Origin: Bacteroidaceae bacterium
Lineage (GTDB): Bacteria; Bacteroidota; Bacteroidia; Bacteroidales; Bacteroidaceae
Assembly: GCA_017645305.1 (NCBI GenBank)
Contig: JAGCPD010000003.1
Location: forward strand, 180,609 to 244,608
Direction: 5' to 3'
Length of the DNA: 64,000 nt
Below are positions 44,240 through 53,735 of this stretch, one piece after another (the stretch's first letter is position 1; the number at the start of each line of letters is the position of its first letter). The notes below the pieces were generated by a model. The model was given only the letters and a program-made list of their open reading frames with translations. It ran no database searches and had not been told where the DNA came from. A program made the translations under genes and the position numbers.

Positions 44240-46633
44240 ATGAAACATCTATACATTATTATATTAATAAGCTTCTGGTCTTCGATAGGGGCTTTTTGTC
44301 AGGAAGAACAGACCGACACGGCATCGGTTCATCTTAAGGGTCGCGTAACCGACGAGAAACAAGATCCCGTCTCGATGTGCATTATCAGAGTTGAAGGACA
44401 AGGAATTGCCACAACGGCCAGTCTGAACGGTCAGTACAACATTTCTTTCCACACTGCCGACAGTGTTGTTATTACCTACAGCATGATAGGCTATAACACA
44501 CGCCGCAGGGTGCTGAAAAAACCTCACGGGAATCTGACGCTGAACATCGTAATGCACGAAAACAGCAAGGTGATGGAGGAAGTTACCGTATCTGACTTCA
44601 AGCGGGAGATGACCACCACTCAGGAACTGAACAAAAAAGAGTTGAAGCGGCTGCCCAGCACCACAGGAAATGCGGTGGAGGAATTGGTTGCCACACAAGC
44701 AGGTGTCAGCACACACAACGAGTTGAGTAGCCAGTACAATGTCAGAGGCGGCTCGTTTGACGAGAACTGTGTCTATATTAACGGTGTGGAAGTTTACCGT
44801 CCCCTACTCATCAGTAGCGGACAGCAGGAAGGACTCTCCATCATTAACAGCGACATGGTAGAGAAGATAAACTTCAGCGCAGGAGGCTTTGAGGCAAAGT
44901 ATGGCGACAAGATGAGTAGCGTGCTGGACATTACCTATGCCCGTCCAACCAAAGCCGAGGGGAGCGTTCAGGCCAGCCTTTTAGGTATAAATGGCTATGC
45001 CGGCTTTGGAAACAGAAAGTTTGCATTCAGTAACGGACTGCGTTACAAGACCAACCAGTATATGCTGGGCAGTCTGGAGACCAAGGGAGAGTACAAGCCC
45101 AGCTTCATCGACTATCAGGCATATCTGAGCTGGATGCCTTCGAGCCAGTGGACCATTGATGCCATCGCGTACATCAGCCGTAACAATTACAATTTTGCTC
45201 CGACAGACCGCGAGACCAATTTCGGAACACTCGAGAACATAAAGAACTTCAAGGTTTACTTCGACGGAAAAGAGGAAGACCGCTTCAACACGCTTTTTGG
45301 AACCATGAAGGTAACAAGAAAACTGGGAGCAAATCATGCCTTAGGCCTATCCTTCACGGGCTTCAGCACCCGCGAGCGTGTAACATACGACATTCAAGGA
45401 CAGTATTGGCTGAACGAGACGAATTCTGACGACCAGCTAGGTGTGGGAACCTACATGGAACATGCACGAAATACCCTGAAGAGCAACTCCGTAACCCTGA
45501 AAGCTACGTACGATGCCCAGATACGGAAGCACAAACTGCAAGCCGGTCTTAGCTGGCGACACGAGAAGATAGAAGAAAACACTCGTGAATGGGAGTATCG
45601 CGACAGCAGCGGATACAGTATCCCCCATACAGGAAACGGATTGGATGTCATTTATAACCTGAAGAGTATCAACAGCATTAGTTCCAATCACATGGAAATG
45701 TATGCCCAGGATACGTACAGAACGGAAAGCAAGGTAGGTATCCTAAGCTTCAACTACGGTATTCGCCTGAGTTCCTGGAGCTGGAATAAAGAATGGCTCT
45801 TCAGTCCACGTGTATGCTTGGGGTTTGTGCCTTCTTCAAACGACAAATTTACCTTCCGCCTGGCAATGGGTCTCTATTACCAGCGCCCGTTCTACAAAGA
45901 ACTGCGTGACACCATCACTACCAACGGCAACACCATCGTCGAGTTGAACAAGAACATTAAATCACAGCGCTCTTTCCAGGTTGTGGCTGGTATGGAATAC
46001 AAATTCAAAATGGGAGAACGCCCCTTTAAGTTCACTACGGAAGTATATTACAAGGCACAAAGTAACCTGAATCCGTACAATGTAGATAACGTGAAGATTG
46101 TCTATTACGGAAACAATTGTGCAAGCGGTTTTGTTGCCGGAGTCGATTTTAAACTATACGGAGAATTCATTCCCGGTACAGACTCCTGGATAAGCTTTGG
46201 CCTGATGAAGGCCCAGATGACACTGAACGGTAAAAAGATTCCTCAGCCCACAGACCAACGATACAACATCAATTTCTTCTTCAGCGATTATTTCCCTGGC
46301 AGCACAAAATGGAAGATGAACCTGAAAGGAACCTTTGCTCAGGGCCTGCCGTTCGGACCACCACATACGGGTCTGGAGCGCAATGCCTTCCGCTCATCAG
46401 CATATAAACGTGTGGATATTGGTATGAATTACCGCCTTGTTAACAACGAGGACCGCCACATGCGCCGCAACTGGGTAAAAAACGTCTGGCTGGGATTGGA
46501 CTGCCTCAACATCTTTGGATTCAGCAATGTTAGCGGCTATTATTGGGTAACAGACGTTACAAACCATCAGTACGCTGTCCCCAATTATCTTACAGGCAGA
46601 TTGTTTAATGCACGTGTTCAGATGGAGTTTTAA
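44240..46633 (+). CDS. TonB-dependent outer-membrane receptor
   Basis: 797 aa from the ATG at 44240, which gives a proper signal peptide (MKHLYIIILISFWSSIGAF); the earlier in-frame ATG at 44144 would destroy it. A carboxypeptidase-like domain follows (VHLKGRVTDEKQDPVSMCII), then the plug (LPSTTGNAVEELVATQAGVS, SSQYNVRGGSFDENCVYING, FSAGGFEAKYGDKMSSVLDI), and a 22-strand barrel ending in the aromatic signature FNARVQMEF. No SusD-like partner is next to it, so the substrate (iron complex, vitamin or peptide) cannot be said. Confidence 0.93.
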   Translation: MKHLYIIILISFWSSIGAFCQEEQTDTASVHLKGRVTDEKQDPVSMCIIRVEGQGIATTASLNGQYNISFHTADSVVITYSMIGYNTRRRVLKKPHGNLTLNIVMHENSKVMEEVTVSDFKREMTTTQELNKKELKRLPSTTGNAVEELVATQAGVSTHNELSSQYNVRGGSFDENCVYINGVEVYRPLLISSGQQEGLSIINSDMVEKINFSAGGFEAKYGDKMSSVLDITYARPTKAEGSVQASLLGINGYAGFGNRKFAFSNGLRYKTNQYMLGSLETKGEYKPSFIDYQAYLSWMPSSQWTIDAIAYISRNNYNFAPTDRETNFGTLENIKNFKVYFDGKEEDRFNTLFGTMKVTRKLGANHALGLSFTGFSTRERVTYDIQGQYWLNETNSDDQLGVGTYMEHARNTLKSNSVTLKATYDAQIRKHKLQAGLSWRHEKIEENTREWEYRDSSGYSIPHTGNGLDVIYNLKSINSISSNHMEMYAQDTYRTESKVGILSFNYGIRLSSWSWNKEWLFSPRVCLGFVPSSNDKFTFRLAMGLYYQRPFYKELRDTITTNGNTIVELNKNIKSQRSFQVVAGMEYKFKMGERPFKFTTEVYYKAQSNLNPYNVDNVKIVYYGNNCASGFVAGVDFKLYGEFIPGTDSWISFGLMKAQMTLNGKKIPQPTDQRYNINFFFSDYFPGSTKWKMNLKGTFAQGLPFGPPHTGLERNAFRSSAYKRVDIGMNYRLVNNEDRHMRRNWVKNVWLGLDCLNIFGFSNVSGYYWVTDVTNHQYAVPNYLTGRLFNARVQMEF

Positions 46634-46683
46634 CCCTCGGTTGAACTTACTTTGCATCGACAATAAAAATAAAGCACATTTTA

Positions 46684-46715
46684 TTTTGTATTCTTCTCAC
46701 TTATCCGTAACTTTG
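46684..46715 (+). promoter_or_regulatory. Promoter of the epimerase-DUF1080 pair
   Basis: TTTTG (46684-46688), 19 bases, TAACTTTG (46708-46715), 45 bases before the ATG at 46761. Confidence 0.75.
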
Positions 46716-46760
46716 TGGAGAAAAACAAAAACATATATCAACAATAAATTTATTACGTAA

Positions 46761-47165
46761 ATGAAAATTTCACGCATTGAGCATTTAGGGATTGCAGTAC
46801 AAAGCATAGATGCTGTACTTCCCTACTTCCAAGACGTTTTGGGTCTGGAGGTTTACAAAACAGAAGTTGTAGAAGACCAGAAAGTTAAGACCGCTTTCCT
46901 GAAGGTCGGTGAGGTTAAACTGGAACTGTTGGAGCCCACCTGCCCCGAGAGTACAGTTCAGAAGTATCTGGACAATGGCGGACGTGGCATTCACCATGTA
47001 GCCTTCAAAGTGGAAGACGGTGTTACGGAAGCTCTGGCAATGTGCGATGAGAAAGGCATCCGCCTTATTGACAAGGCTATACGCAACGGAGCTGACGGTC
47101 TGCATATCGCTTTCCTTCACCCAAAGAGCACTTGCGGCATTTTGACAGAACTATGCGAAGAATAA
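46761..47165 (+). CDS. mce: Methylmalonyl-CoA epimerase
   Basis: 134-aa glyoxalase/VOC fold enzyme that racemises methylmalonyl-CoA between mutase and decarboxylase steps of propionate formation, a hallmark of Bacteroidales fermentation. Metal ligands appear in ISRIEHLGIAVQSID (His), KLELLEP (Glu), RGIHHVAFKVED (His) and CGILTELCEE (Glu). It overlaps the next gene by 13 bases. Confidence 0.95.
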   Translation: MKISRIEHLGIAVQSIDAVLPYFQDVLGLEVYKTEVVEDQKVKTAFLKVGEVKLELLEPTCPESTVQKYLDNGGRGIHHVAFKVEDGVTEALAMCDEKGIRLIDKAIRNGADGLHIAFLHPKSTCGILTELCEE

Positions 47166-48061
47166 TAAACAATTCACTACTGGCCGGTACATTGATACTG
47201 GCCAGTATGTTTTTGGCACCACAGCAACTACGTGCCCAAACATTAACGCCAGAAAACCAGCTTATCTATCTGCGACACATCATGGAGCAGGCACAAACGG
47301 TTCAGGAGAAGAACGCTACGATGCTCCTTATTGGTCAGACTGGAACCTTGCAAGCCATGATGTATGCCCAAAGATACCTACAAGACAAAAGCCTGAAAAA
47401 ATCTGCCGTCAAGGCTGTTGCTACCATTACAAAGGCACACCCGGAATACAAAGAGTACGTAAGTCTGTTTAACGGGAAAGACCTTACAGGATGGAAAGGA
47501 CTGGTGGAGAATCCCATCAAACGGGCCAAGATGAGCAAAAGCGAACTGGCAGAAGCACAGAAAAAAGCCGATGAGATTATGCGCAGAGACTGGACGGTGG
47601 AAGACGGGTGCCTGACATACGTCGGACATGGATTCGAGAATATCTGTACCGTAAAGAACTACAAAGATTTTGAAATGACCTGCGACTGGAAACTCGACCC
47701 CAATGGCAAGGAACCTGATGCAGGTGTCTATCTGCGCGGAACGCCACAGGTTCAGATATGGGACATCCGTCGTACTAATGTCGGAGCTCAGGTTGGTTCT
47801 GGCGGACTTTATAACAACAAGAATAATGAAAGCAAGCCTCTGAGCGTACAGGACAACAAACTGGGAGAATGGAACACGTTCTATATTAAAATGGTGGGCG
47901 ACAAAGTAACCGTAAAACTGAACGGGACTGTTGTGGTGGATAACGTTACCTTAGAAAACTATTGGGACAGAAAGCAGCCTATCTTTCCTTGTGAACAGAT
48001 AGAGATGCAGGCTCATGGTAGCAAAGTATATTTCCGCGACATATTCATCCGGGAACTGTAA
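47153..48061 (+). CDS. Secreted DUF1080 (3-keto-disaccharide hydrolase-like) protein
   Basis: 302 aa. The ATG at 47153 gives a signal peptide (NNSLLAGTLILASMFLAP); an upstream in-frame start would not. Residues ~30-95 are helical (MEQAQTVQEKNATMLLIGQT). Residues ~100-300 form the DUF1080 beta-sandwich: EYVSLFNGKDLTGWKGLVEN, WTVEDGCLTYVG, DFEMTCDWKLDPNGKEPDAG, VYLRGTPQVQIWD, and QIEMQAHGSKVYFRDIFIRE. The family includes enzymes cleaving 3-keto-glycosides; exact substrate unknown. Confidence 0.9.
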   Translation: MRRIINNSLLAGTLILASMFLAPQQLRAQTLTPENQLIYLRHIMEQAQTVQEKNATMLLIGQTGTLQAMMYAQRYLQDKSLKKSAVKAVATITKAHPEYKEYVSLFNGKDLTGWKGLVENPIKRAKMSKSELAEAQKKADEIMRRDWTVEDGCLTYVGHGFENICTVKNYKDFEMTCDWKLDPNGKEPDAGVYLRGTPQVQIWDIRRTNVGAQVGSGGLYNNKNNESKPLSVQDNKLGEWNTFYIKMVGDKVTVKLNGTVVVDNVTLENYWDRKQPIFPCEQIEMQAHGSKVYFRDIFIREL

Positions 48062-48083
48062 AAATTCATTTGAACAGATAACA

Positions 48084-48115
48084 AAAAACCTCTCGCAATG
48101 CAAGAGGTTTTTTTA
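48084..48115. terminator. Bidirectional terminator between DUF1080 and the small periplasmic gene
   Basis: AAAAAACCTCT, a loop and AGAGGTTTTTTT serve both converging genes. Confidence 0.85.
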
Positions 48116-48130
48116 TTTCCGTAACTGTTT

Positions 48131-48517
48131 TTACTGAGCTACAGGAGCAGGAGAATGCAGTTTATTTGCCTTTTCAGCAGCCTTCTCGGCCTTTACCCTG
48201 GCCTTCTCAGCTGCTTTGGCAGCCTTCTGAGAAGCTTTCTCTGTCTTAATGGCAGTATCAACAATCTTCTTCTTTTCCTTAATATCACTCAGTTCAACCT
48301 TCTTCCGTTCCAACTCGACATTTAAATTAATGTCTGAGGGATTGGCTTTAATCTTAGCCTTAAGAGCCTTTATCTCGTGTCCGAGAATAGTTATCTGACT
48401 CTTATATTGATTACTCAATGCCTTGTTCTGAATCATGTTGGAATCTTCATCGGCATTACTTACCACTGGCAAGAACAGCATTGCCATCACCAAAGCAAAC
48501 TTGAAAAAATTCTTCAT
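48131..48517 (-). CDS. Small secreted coiled-coil protein, Ala/Lys-rich
   Basis: 128 aa with a signal peptide (FFKFALVMAMLFLPVVSNA) followed by a long helix with heptad character (ITILGHEIKALKAKIKANPS, NVELERKKVELSDIKEKK) and a tail rich in KAAEKARVKAEKAAEKA. Family not recognised; such proteins may be periplasmic structural or cell-wall-associated. Independent of panD by orientation of spacing only (25 bases downstream of panD), so co-transcription with panC-panD is possible. Confidence 0.75.
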   Translation of the reverse strand: MKNFFKFALVMAMLFLPVVSNADEDSNMIQNKALSNQYKSQITILGHEIKALKAKIKANPSDINLNVELERKKVELSDIKEKKKIVDTAIKTEKASQKAAKAAEKARVKAEKAAEKANKLHSPAPVAQ

Positions 48518-48542
48518 AAAAACCTGTTTTTAATTTGTAAAA

Positions 48543-48887
48543 CTATACTATCTTGTTATTTTCCGGGAAAACTACCCGAGGCTTGAACGACTTGGCTTCT
48601 TCGAAATCCATAAGTGCATAGGAAATTATTATAACGGTATCCCCTACTTGCACTTTTCTGGCAGCTGCACCATTCAAGCAAATGCAACCGGAACCGCGCT
48701 CTCCCCGAATAATATAAGTCTCGAATCTCTCTCCGTTATTGTTGTCCAAAATCTGCACCTTCTCCCCTGCTATCATTCCGGCAGCGTCCATCAGATCTTC
48801 ATCGATAGTAATACTGCCCATGTAGTTAAGGTTTGCCTCCGTAACCGTTACACAATGCAGTTTAGACTTTAAAACTTCTATCATCAT
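48543..48887 (-). CDS. panD: Aspartate 1-decarboxylase proenzyme
   Basis: PanD makes beta-alanine for pantothenate. The 114-aa precursor contains the self-cleavage site YMGSIT (Gly-Ser, residues ~24-25), [44 protein letters not shown] and TVIIISYA. It lies 6 bases after panC. Start may be the second Met. Confidence 0.96.
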   Translation of the reverse strand: MMIEVLKSKLHCVTVTEANLNYMGSITIDEDLMDAAGMIAGEKVQILDNNNGERFETYIIRGERGSGCICLNGAAARKVQVGDTVIIISYALMDFEEAKSFKPRVVFPENNKIV

Positions 48888-48893
48888 AATGCT

Positions 48894-49736
48894 TTACTTG
48901 TATCGTATATGGTCTATCAAACGTATTGGTTTAGACCCGCAAAATACTGTAATACATCCAACTATACTCTCTGCATCCTGCCACGAGCTGACTTCAGCCA
49001 ATGTATCCCCGTCCACAATACTGAAATACTGAACCTTCAGTCCTTCTATGGCATTAATGTTCCTTACTACATAGTCCTGTGTCTGCTGTACTGAACAATC
49101 CAACGTCAGACTTTCCTTCAAAACACGGTAAATATTGGCAGCCAGAGTATGTTCCTCTGCAGAAAGCAGTGTATTGCGGCTACTCATAGCCAAACCGCTT
49201 TCTTCACGTATTACAGGACAAGGAACGATTGAAAACTTAAAACCGAGGTCTGCCACCATACGCTTGATAACAGCTATCTGCTGATAATCCTTCTCGCCAA
49301 AATAAGCACGGTCTGGATTAGTGTAGTAAAACAACTTACTTACAATCTGACATACACCGTTAAAATGCCCAGGGCGCATAGCACCCTCCATAACACTATC
49401 GGTAGGAGGATAACTGAATGTGCGGGTATCCGGCTCCGGATAAATCTCCTCGACAGAAGGTGCAAAAGCTATCTGTGCCCCGCACTGCTCCAACAACCTG
49501 CAGTCGGCTTCTAATGTTCTTGGATATCTTTCTAAATCCGCCTTATCATTAAACTGTGTCGGATTAAGGAAAATACTTACAACCGTAACATCATTTTCAC
49601 TAACGCTACGTTTCACGAGCGATGCGTGCCCATCATGCAAAGCACCCATCGTGGGCACAAGACCAATAGTATGTCCTTGTTCACGCTCGCGTTGCAGTTG
49701 TGACTGCAATTCTGATATTTTATGAATGACTAACAT
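48894..49736 (-). CDS. panC: Pantothenate synthetase
   Basis: PanC joins pantoate and beta-alanine with ATP. 280 aa: GLVPTMGALHDGHASLVKRS with the HxGH motif, VVSIFLNPTQFNDKADLERY, FNGVCQIVSKLFYYTNPDRA, YFGEKDYQQIAVIKRMV, ESGLAMSSRNTLLSAEE. With panD it supplies the pathway to coenzyme A. Confidence 0.97.
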   Translation of the reverse strand: MLVIHKISELQSQLQREREQGHTIGLVPTMGALHDGHASLVKRSVSENDVTVVSIFLNPTQFNDKADLERYPRTLEADCRLLEQCGAQIAFAPSVEEIYPEPDTRTFSYPPTDSVMEGAMRPGHFNGVCQIVSKLFYYTNPDRAYFGEKDYQQIAVIKRMVADLGFKFSIVPCPVIREESGLAMSSRNTLLSAEEHTLAANIYRVLKESLTLDCSVQQTQDYVVRNINAIEGLKVQYFSIVDGDTLAEVSSWQDAESIVGCITVFCGSKPIRLIDHIRYK

Positions 49737-49863
49737 GCCTTTCGCTATCTAAAATCATGCAAAATAACACAGAAAAAAGCAAACAAAGAAACATTTTCCA
49801 TAAAATATTCCTAAAATAAGCAAATTAGCATGTTAGTAACTCCTATAAACCATTATTTTTTCG

Positions 49864-49871
49864 TATCTTTG
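49864..49871 (+). promoter_or_regulatory. Promoter -7 box of the GT5-like gene
   Basis: TATCTTTG, 23 bases before the ATG at 49894. The -33 element is not clear. Confidence 0.6.
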
Positions 49872-49893
49872 CATGTGATAAAGCTCCTGAACA

Positions 49894-50736
49894 ATGACGA
49901 AAGCTAAAAAAATCCTTTTTATCACGCAGGAAATTGCGCCATACGTGCCAGATTCACCCATGACCAAAATAGGCAGGGAGTTACCTCAGGCAATCCAAGA
50001 AAAGAGTCGTGAAATACGAACTTTTATGCCTAAATGGGGTATTATTAATGAACGAAGGAATCAGTTGCACGAAGTCATTAGACTTAGCGGTATGAATTTA
50101 ATTATAGACGAGACTGACCATCCTTTGATAATCAAGGTTGCCAGCATCGCTTCATCCCGTATGCAAGTGTACTTTATTGACAATGATGACTATTTCGGCA
50201 AACGAGGTATGTCTCGCGACGAACAGAAAACAGAATATGCCGACAATGCCGAACGAGCCGTATTCTATGCACGCGGTGTCCTGGAAACTGTGAAGAAACT
50301 GAGATGGACACCAGAAATTATCCATTGTCAAGGATGGATGAGCAGTATAATCCCCTACTACATCAAGACCGCATATGCAGATGAGCCATCGTTCCGAGAC
50401 TGTCGTGTCATTTTTACTCCATCAGAAGAAAACCTTACGGCACCCCTGCCAGAGAACTTCGATGGTATAATAAAATTCCGGAACACCTGTTCTGAAGATT
50501 GGCAGAGCCTTAATTCCACCAACAATATTCAGTTATTAAACTTCATTGGCATGAAGTACGCTGACGGAGTCAGCCTGATTAAACCGGAACCGTCATTCCG
50601 AGACTTTATCAAAAAGCACAACATTTCGTATCTGGCAGCACAAAAACCAGAGAATTATGCTACCGCATACTCTAATTTCTACGATAAGATTTGGAGTGCC
50701 GGAAAAGAAGACATCGATAATACAGAAGAAGATTAG
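49894..50736 (+). CDS. Glycogen/starch synthase-like N-terminal (GT5) domain protein
   Basis: 280 aa, only the N-terminal half of a GT5 synthase (usual ~480-500 aa). KKILFITQEIAPYVPDSPMT corresponds to the family start, but the ADP-glucose-binding KxGGL motif is here KIGRE. Also visible: REIRTFMPKWGIINERRNQL, NAERAVFYARGVLETVKKL, WTPEIIHCQGWMSSIIPYYI and YADGVSLIKPEP. With no C-terminal GT1 domain it is unlikely to be an active synthase on its own and may be a regulatory or scaffolding relative. It is followed after 13 bases by DUF4270 and converges on the glycogen operon. Confidence 0.82.
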   Translation: MTKAKKILFITQEIAPYVPDSPMTKIGRELPQAIQEKSREIRTFMPKWGIINERRNQLHEVIRLSGMNLIIDETDHPLIIKVASIASSRMQVYFIDNDDYFGKRGMSRDEQKTEYADNAERAVFYARGVLETVKKLRWTPEIIHCQGWMSSIIPYYIKTAYADEPSFRDCRVIFTPSEENLTAPLPENFDGIIKFRNTCSEDWQSLNSTNNIQLLNFIGMKYADGVSLIKPEPSFRDFIKKHNISYLAAQKPENYATAYSNFYDKIWSAGKEDIDNTEED

Positions 50737-50749
50737 AACATAATTATAT

Positions 50750-52183
50750 ATGAGACATTACTTAGCAATTCTGCTATTACCAATATTAATTGTCAGTTGT
50801 ACAGAAGACACATCCACCATTGGAATGTTCCCTGAGACTGATGGTATTGCCAATTCTTATGCAACTTTTGACATTTATACGAAATCCGTTTTGTTGGACT
50901 CCGTATTGTACAAAAGTTCCCAAAACTATTTGGGAAACATTAAAGACCCCGAAACAAATATGGAAATTAAGGCCAACTTTGCTGCCCAGTTTCATACATT
51001 CGAGAATTTCAAGTTCCCAAGCAAGAACCTAATGTTCCCCGACTGGGAGAATGATCATTCACAAGATCTTGTTGAATGTGATTCCATAGAGTTTCGTCTA
51101 TACTGCAATGGATATTACGGTGACCCCAATAACCCTATGAAGTTGGAGGTATATCCGTTAAGTTTTGACAAGATTATTGAAGAAGATACGGTTTATTATG
51201 TTAACACCGATCTTGAACAGTTCGTTGATGCTGGCGCAACACCCATTGCCACAAAAGTCTTTACCGCAATAGACTATTCAGTACCGGAAAGTTACAGGGA
51301 AGAAGATAACTACATCAGCAACATTCGAATTGCCCTTCCCAAAGAATATGGGAACTATCTGCTAAACACTTTCTATGAGCATCCCGATTACTACAAGAAT
51401 TCATATAACTTCATACGCAAGGTATGCCCAGGTTTTTATTTTAAGATAAAGGGCGGAACGGGAACTATGGTTTATGTAGAAGTCAGCACCCTGAATTTAT
51501 TCTTTACCTATTACGACCAGAACTATCCTGACAGCGTATATGCCGGAGTTTACAAATTTGCTGCAACACCGGAAGTAATACAAAGCACACAATTCACAAA
51601 CGGGAACTTGCAGGAATTGGTGGACAATGACAATTGTACCTATCTTAAAAGTCCTGCCGGCATTGGAACCGAGGTAACACTTCCCATAAACGAGATATAT
51701 GCTGGTCATGAGGCTGACAGCATAAGCATGGCACAACTATCATTGACCAGATACAATAATGACGCTAACGGAGATTACTCGTTAGATATTCCACAGAATG
51801 TTGTGATGGTGAGGAAAGACGATATTGTTTCCTTCTTTAAGAACAAAAAGACACCTAACAGCCAAACCTCATTCTTCACGACTTTTGACGAGACTTTCAA
51901 CACTTACACATTTGACAATCTTGGAAGACTTCTCACCTATTGCTATTTTGAAAAACTCAAAGGCATGGAGAGTTCCGGACTTAGTGAAGCGGAATGGGAA
52001 GCTGCCCACCCCAATTGGAATAAGATGGTAATTGTTCCAGTTAGTGTAACATTAACATTAGATGCTTATGGGAACACCTCATACGCTGGTTTGACACACG
52101 ACATGTCTCTGAGCAGTGCCAAGTTAGTAGGAGGCCCGAACAGTCCTATAAAAATGCAAATTTTATACAGTCGATTTAAATAA
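50750..52183 (+). CDS. DUF4270 lipoprotein
   Basis: 477 aa with a lipoprotein signal (LAILLLPILIVSC, Cys16). The mature part shows DUF4270 hallmarks: STIGMFPETDGIANSYATFD, KSVLLDSVLYKSSQNYLGNI (near the N-terminus) and KVCPGFYFKIKGGTGTMVYV, SISMAQLSLTRYNND. The family is limited to Bacteroidota and its role is unknown, though it is often found next to a GT5-like gene as here. Probably anchored in the outer membrane. Confidence 0.9.
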   Translation: MRHYLAILLLPILIVSCTEDTSTIGMFPETDGIANSYATFDIYTKSVLLDSVLYKSSQNYLGNIKDPETNMEIKANFAAQFHTFENFKFPSKNLMFPDWENDHSQDLVECDSIEFRLYCNGYYGDPNNPMKLEVYPLSFDKIIEEDTVYYVNTDLEQFVDAGATPIATKVFTAIDYSVPESYREEDNYISNIRIALPKEYGNYLLNTFYEHPDYYKNSYNFIRKVCPGFYFKIKGGTGTMVYVEVSTLNLFFTYYDQNYPDSVYAGVYKFAATPEVIQSTQFTNGNLQELVDNDNCTYLKSPAGIGTEVTLPINEIYAGHEADSISMAQLSLTRYNNDANGDYSLDIPQNVVMVRKDDIVSFFKNKKTPNSQTSFFTTFDETFNTYTFDNLGRLLTYCYFEKLKGMESSGLSEAEWEAAHPNWNKMVIVPVSVTLTLDAYGNTSYAGLTHDMSLSSAKLVGGPNSPIKMQILYSRFK

Positions 52184-52198
52184 ACTTTGATAAAGCAT

Positions 52199-52236
52199 AA
52201 TAAAGGGCCATTTCTACATCGAAATGACCCTTTATT
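52199..52236. terminator. Bidirectional terminator between DUF4270 and GH57
   Basis: AATAAAGGG-C-CATTTC, a 6-base loop and GAAATG-A-CCCTTTATT form a long stem at the convergence of the two operons. Confidence 0.85.
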
Positions 52237-52258
52237 GTGTCTGTGTTGCTACGCTTTT

Positions 52259-53707
52259 TTACTTTTTAGCTTTCGCTGCAGTTTTCTTTGTAGCTGTAGC
52301 CTTTTGGGGAGTTGCAGCCTTTTGGGGAGTTGCGGCTTTCTTCACAGGTGTAGCTTTCTTGGCTGAAGCAGGTTTTGGCCCTTCAGCATCCTTGCTCTCT
52401 TCTTTAGGCTCGTATTTTTCAAGACGCGCACGAAGCCGGCTTATCTCATTTTCCTTAACATTGAGTTCATTACCCATATTTGCAATCTGCGTATAAAGAC
52501 TGTTAAGTTCGTCATTTTCAACAGCATCAGAATACAAATCCTTAACGCGTTTCAGGAAATCACCCAAAATATTCATGTAATTGGTAAAGGCATCGTATTC
52601 GTTCTCGTATATACCTCTGTATGTTCCAATTCCGTTATTCTTTGTTGTCATAAAACGGAAATTATCTGTTGCCTGAAGCCGATCCCAGTCTTGTTGGATT
52701 CTTCGGTCACGACACGCAAGAATACGACCCACAATCTTCTCGTCATACAGTTTATTGAATGCCTCGCGCTGTAAATTGTTACCCAAGATACTACTGGTAT
52801 CACGCTCTTCGTCATTCCAGCTTACAGGATAAATAACCTCAAGGGGACTTACAGGCTTATTCTTTGCAATTACCTCGCTCGGAGTAGCAAACTGGATTCC
52901 TGCGGGATCAATAGAAGGAAGGGCGCGCAAGAAATCAAGCACATGACTTTCCAGTGGCTGATAGATACCTAAAGCAGACAGTTCCATCATGATGTTAACG
53001 ACATCCTCACCTTCTGGAAGATTCTTGATCCAGCCAATATATTTGTCTGCCATTAAGGGGTACTCCGACCATGAAGAGTCGTTGAAACGAAGACTGATAT
53101 CGTCGCTCAGCTTATAGTCGCGCAATAGCAGAGACAGGCGGGCATCCTGTGCACAACTATATACATAATGAGGACTCTTCCATCCCAAAATATGCTTGGC
53201 ACCTTCCACCATCATGCCCTTGAATCCCATCTCGGATACAACAGAGCCAATCTCGTCGTTGTAAATCAGAGAACTGTTGCGTACAACCTTTGGCATCTGA
53301 CCGAACAGCTGCTTAATCTTCTTTGCTTGACGTTTTAGCTCTGCCTGGAAATTCTCGACGTTACCTAACGAGGACAAACCGTGACTATAAGGCTCTGCCA
53401 AGAACTCCACACAGCCCGTCTCGTTAAGTTGCTGCAAAAGATCCAAAACCTCTGGAGCATACTGCTCTAATTGTTCTAATGACACACCACTTATGCTGAA
53501 TGCTACCTTAAAGCCCTTCCCATACTGTAATGTCATCTCAAGCAGCGTACGCAATGCAGGAAGATAGCTGCGCTGAGCCGTTTCCTGAGTTACGCGTTCA
53601 TTCTCATAATCATCATAATAATAATGATCTGTTCCTATATCAAAGAAACGATAACGTTTTAGATGAATAGGTTGATGTATCTCGAAATATAAACTAATTG
53701 TTTTCAT
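52259..53707 (-). CDS. GH57 family alpha-amylase-like glycosidase with Lys/Ala-rich tail
   Basis: 482 aa from the ATG at 53707 (MKTISLYFEIHQPIHLKRYR), which contains GH57 motif 1 (HQP). Further GH57 regions are EFLAEPYSHGLSSLG, IGSVVSEMGFKGMMVEGAKH (nucleophile region) and FNDSSWSEYPLMADKYIGWI. It cleaves alpha-glucans in the cytoplasm; no signal peptide. Residues ~405-440 form a coiled coil (ELNVKENEISRLRARLEKYE), and the last ~45 are KKATPVKKAATPQKAATPQK-type, resembling histone H1 tails. Third gene after the debranching enzyme and GT4. Confidence 0.9.
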   Translation of the reverse strand: MKTISLYFEIHQPIHLKRYRFFDIGTDHYYYDDYENERVTQETAQRSYLPALRTLLEMTLQYGKGFKVAFSISGVSLEQLEQYAPEVLDLLQQLNETGCVEFLAEPYSHGLSSLGNVENFQAELKRQAKKIKQLFGQMPKVVRNSSLIYNDEIGSVVSEMGFKGMMVEGAKHILGWKSPHYVYSCAQDARLSLLLRDYKLSDDISLRFNDSSWSEYPLMADKYIGWIKNLPEGEDVVNIMMELSALGIYQPLESHVLDFLRALPSIDPAGIQFATPSEVIAKNKPVSPLEVIYPVSWNDEERDTSSILGNNLQREAFNKLYDEKIVGRILACRDRRIQQDWDRLQATDNFRFMTTKNNGIGTYRGIYENEYDAFTNYMNILGDFLKRVKDLYSDAVENDELNSLYTQIANMGNELNVKENEISRLRARLEKYEPKEESKDAEGPKPASAKKATPVKKAATPQKAATPQKATATKKTAAKAKK

Positions 53708-53735
53708 ATTATACATTATTAGTTAAGTACTACTT

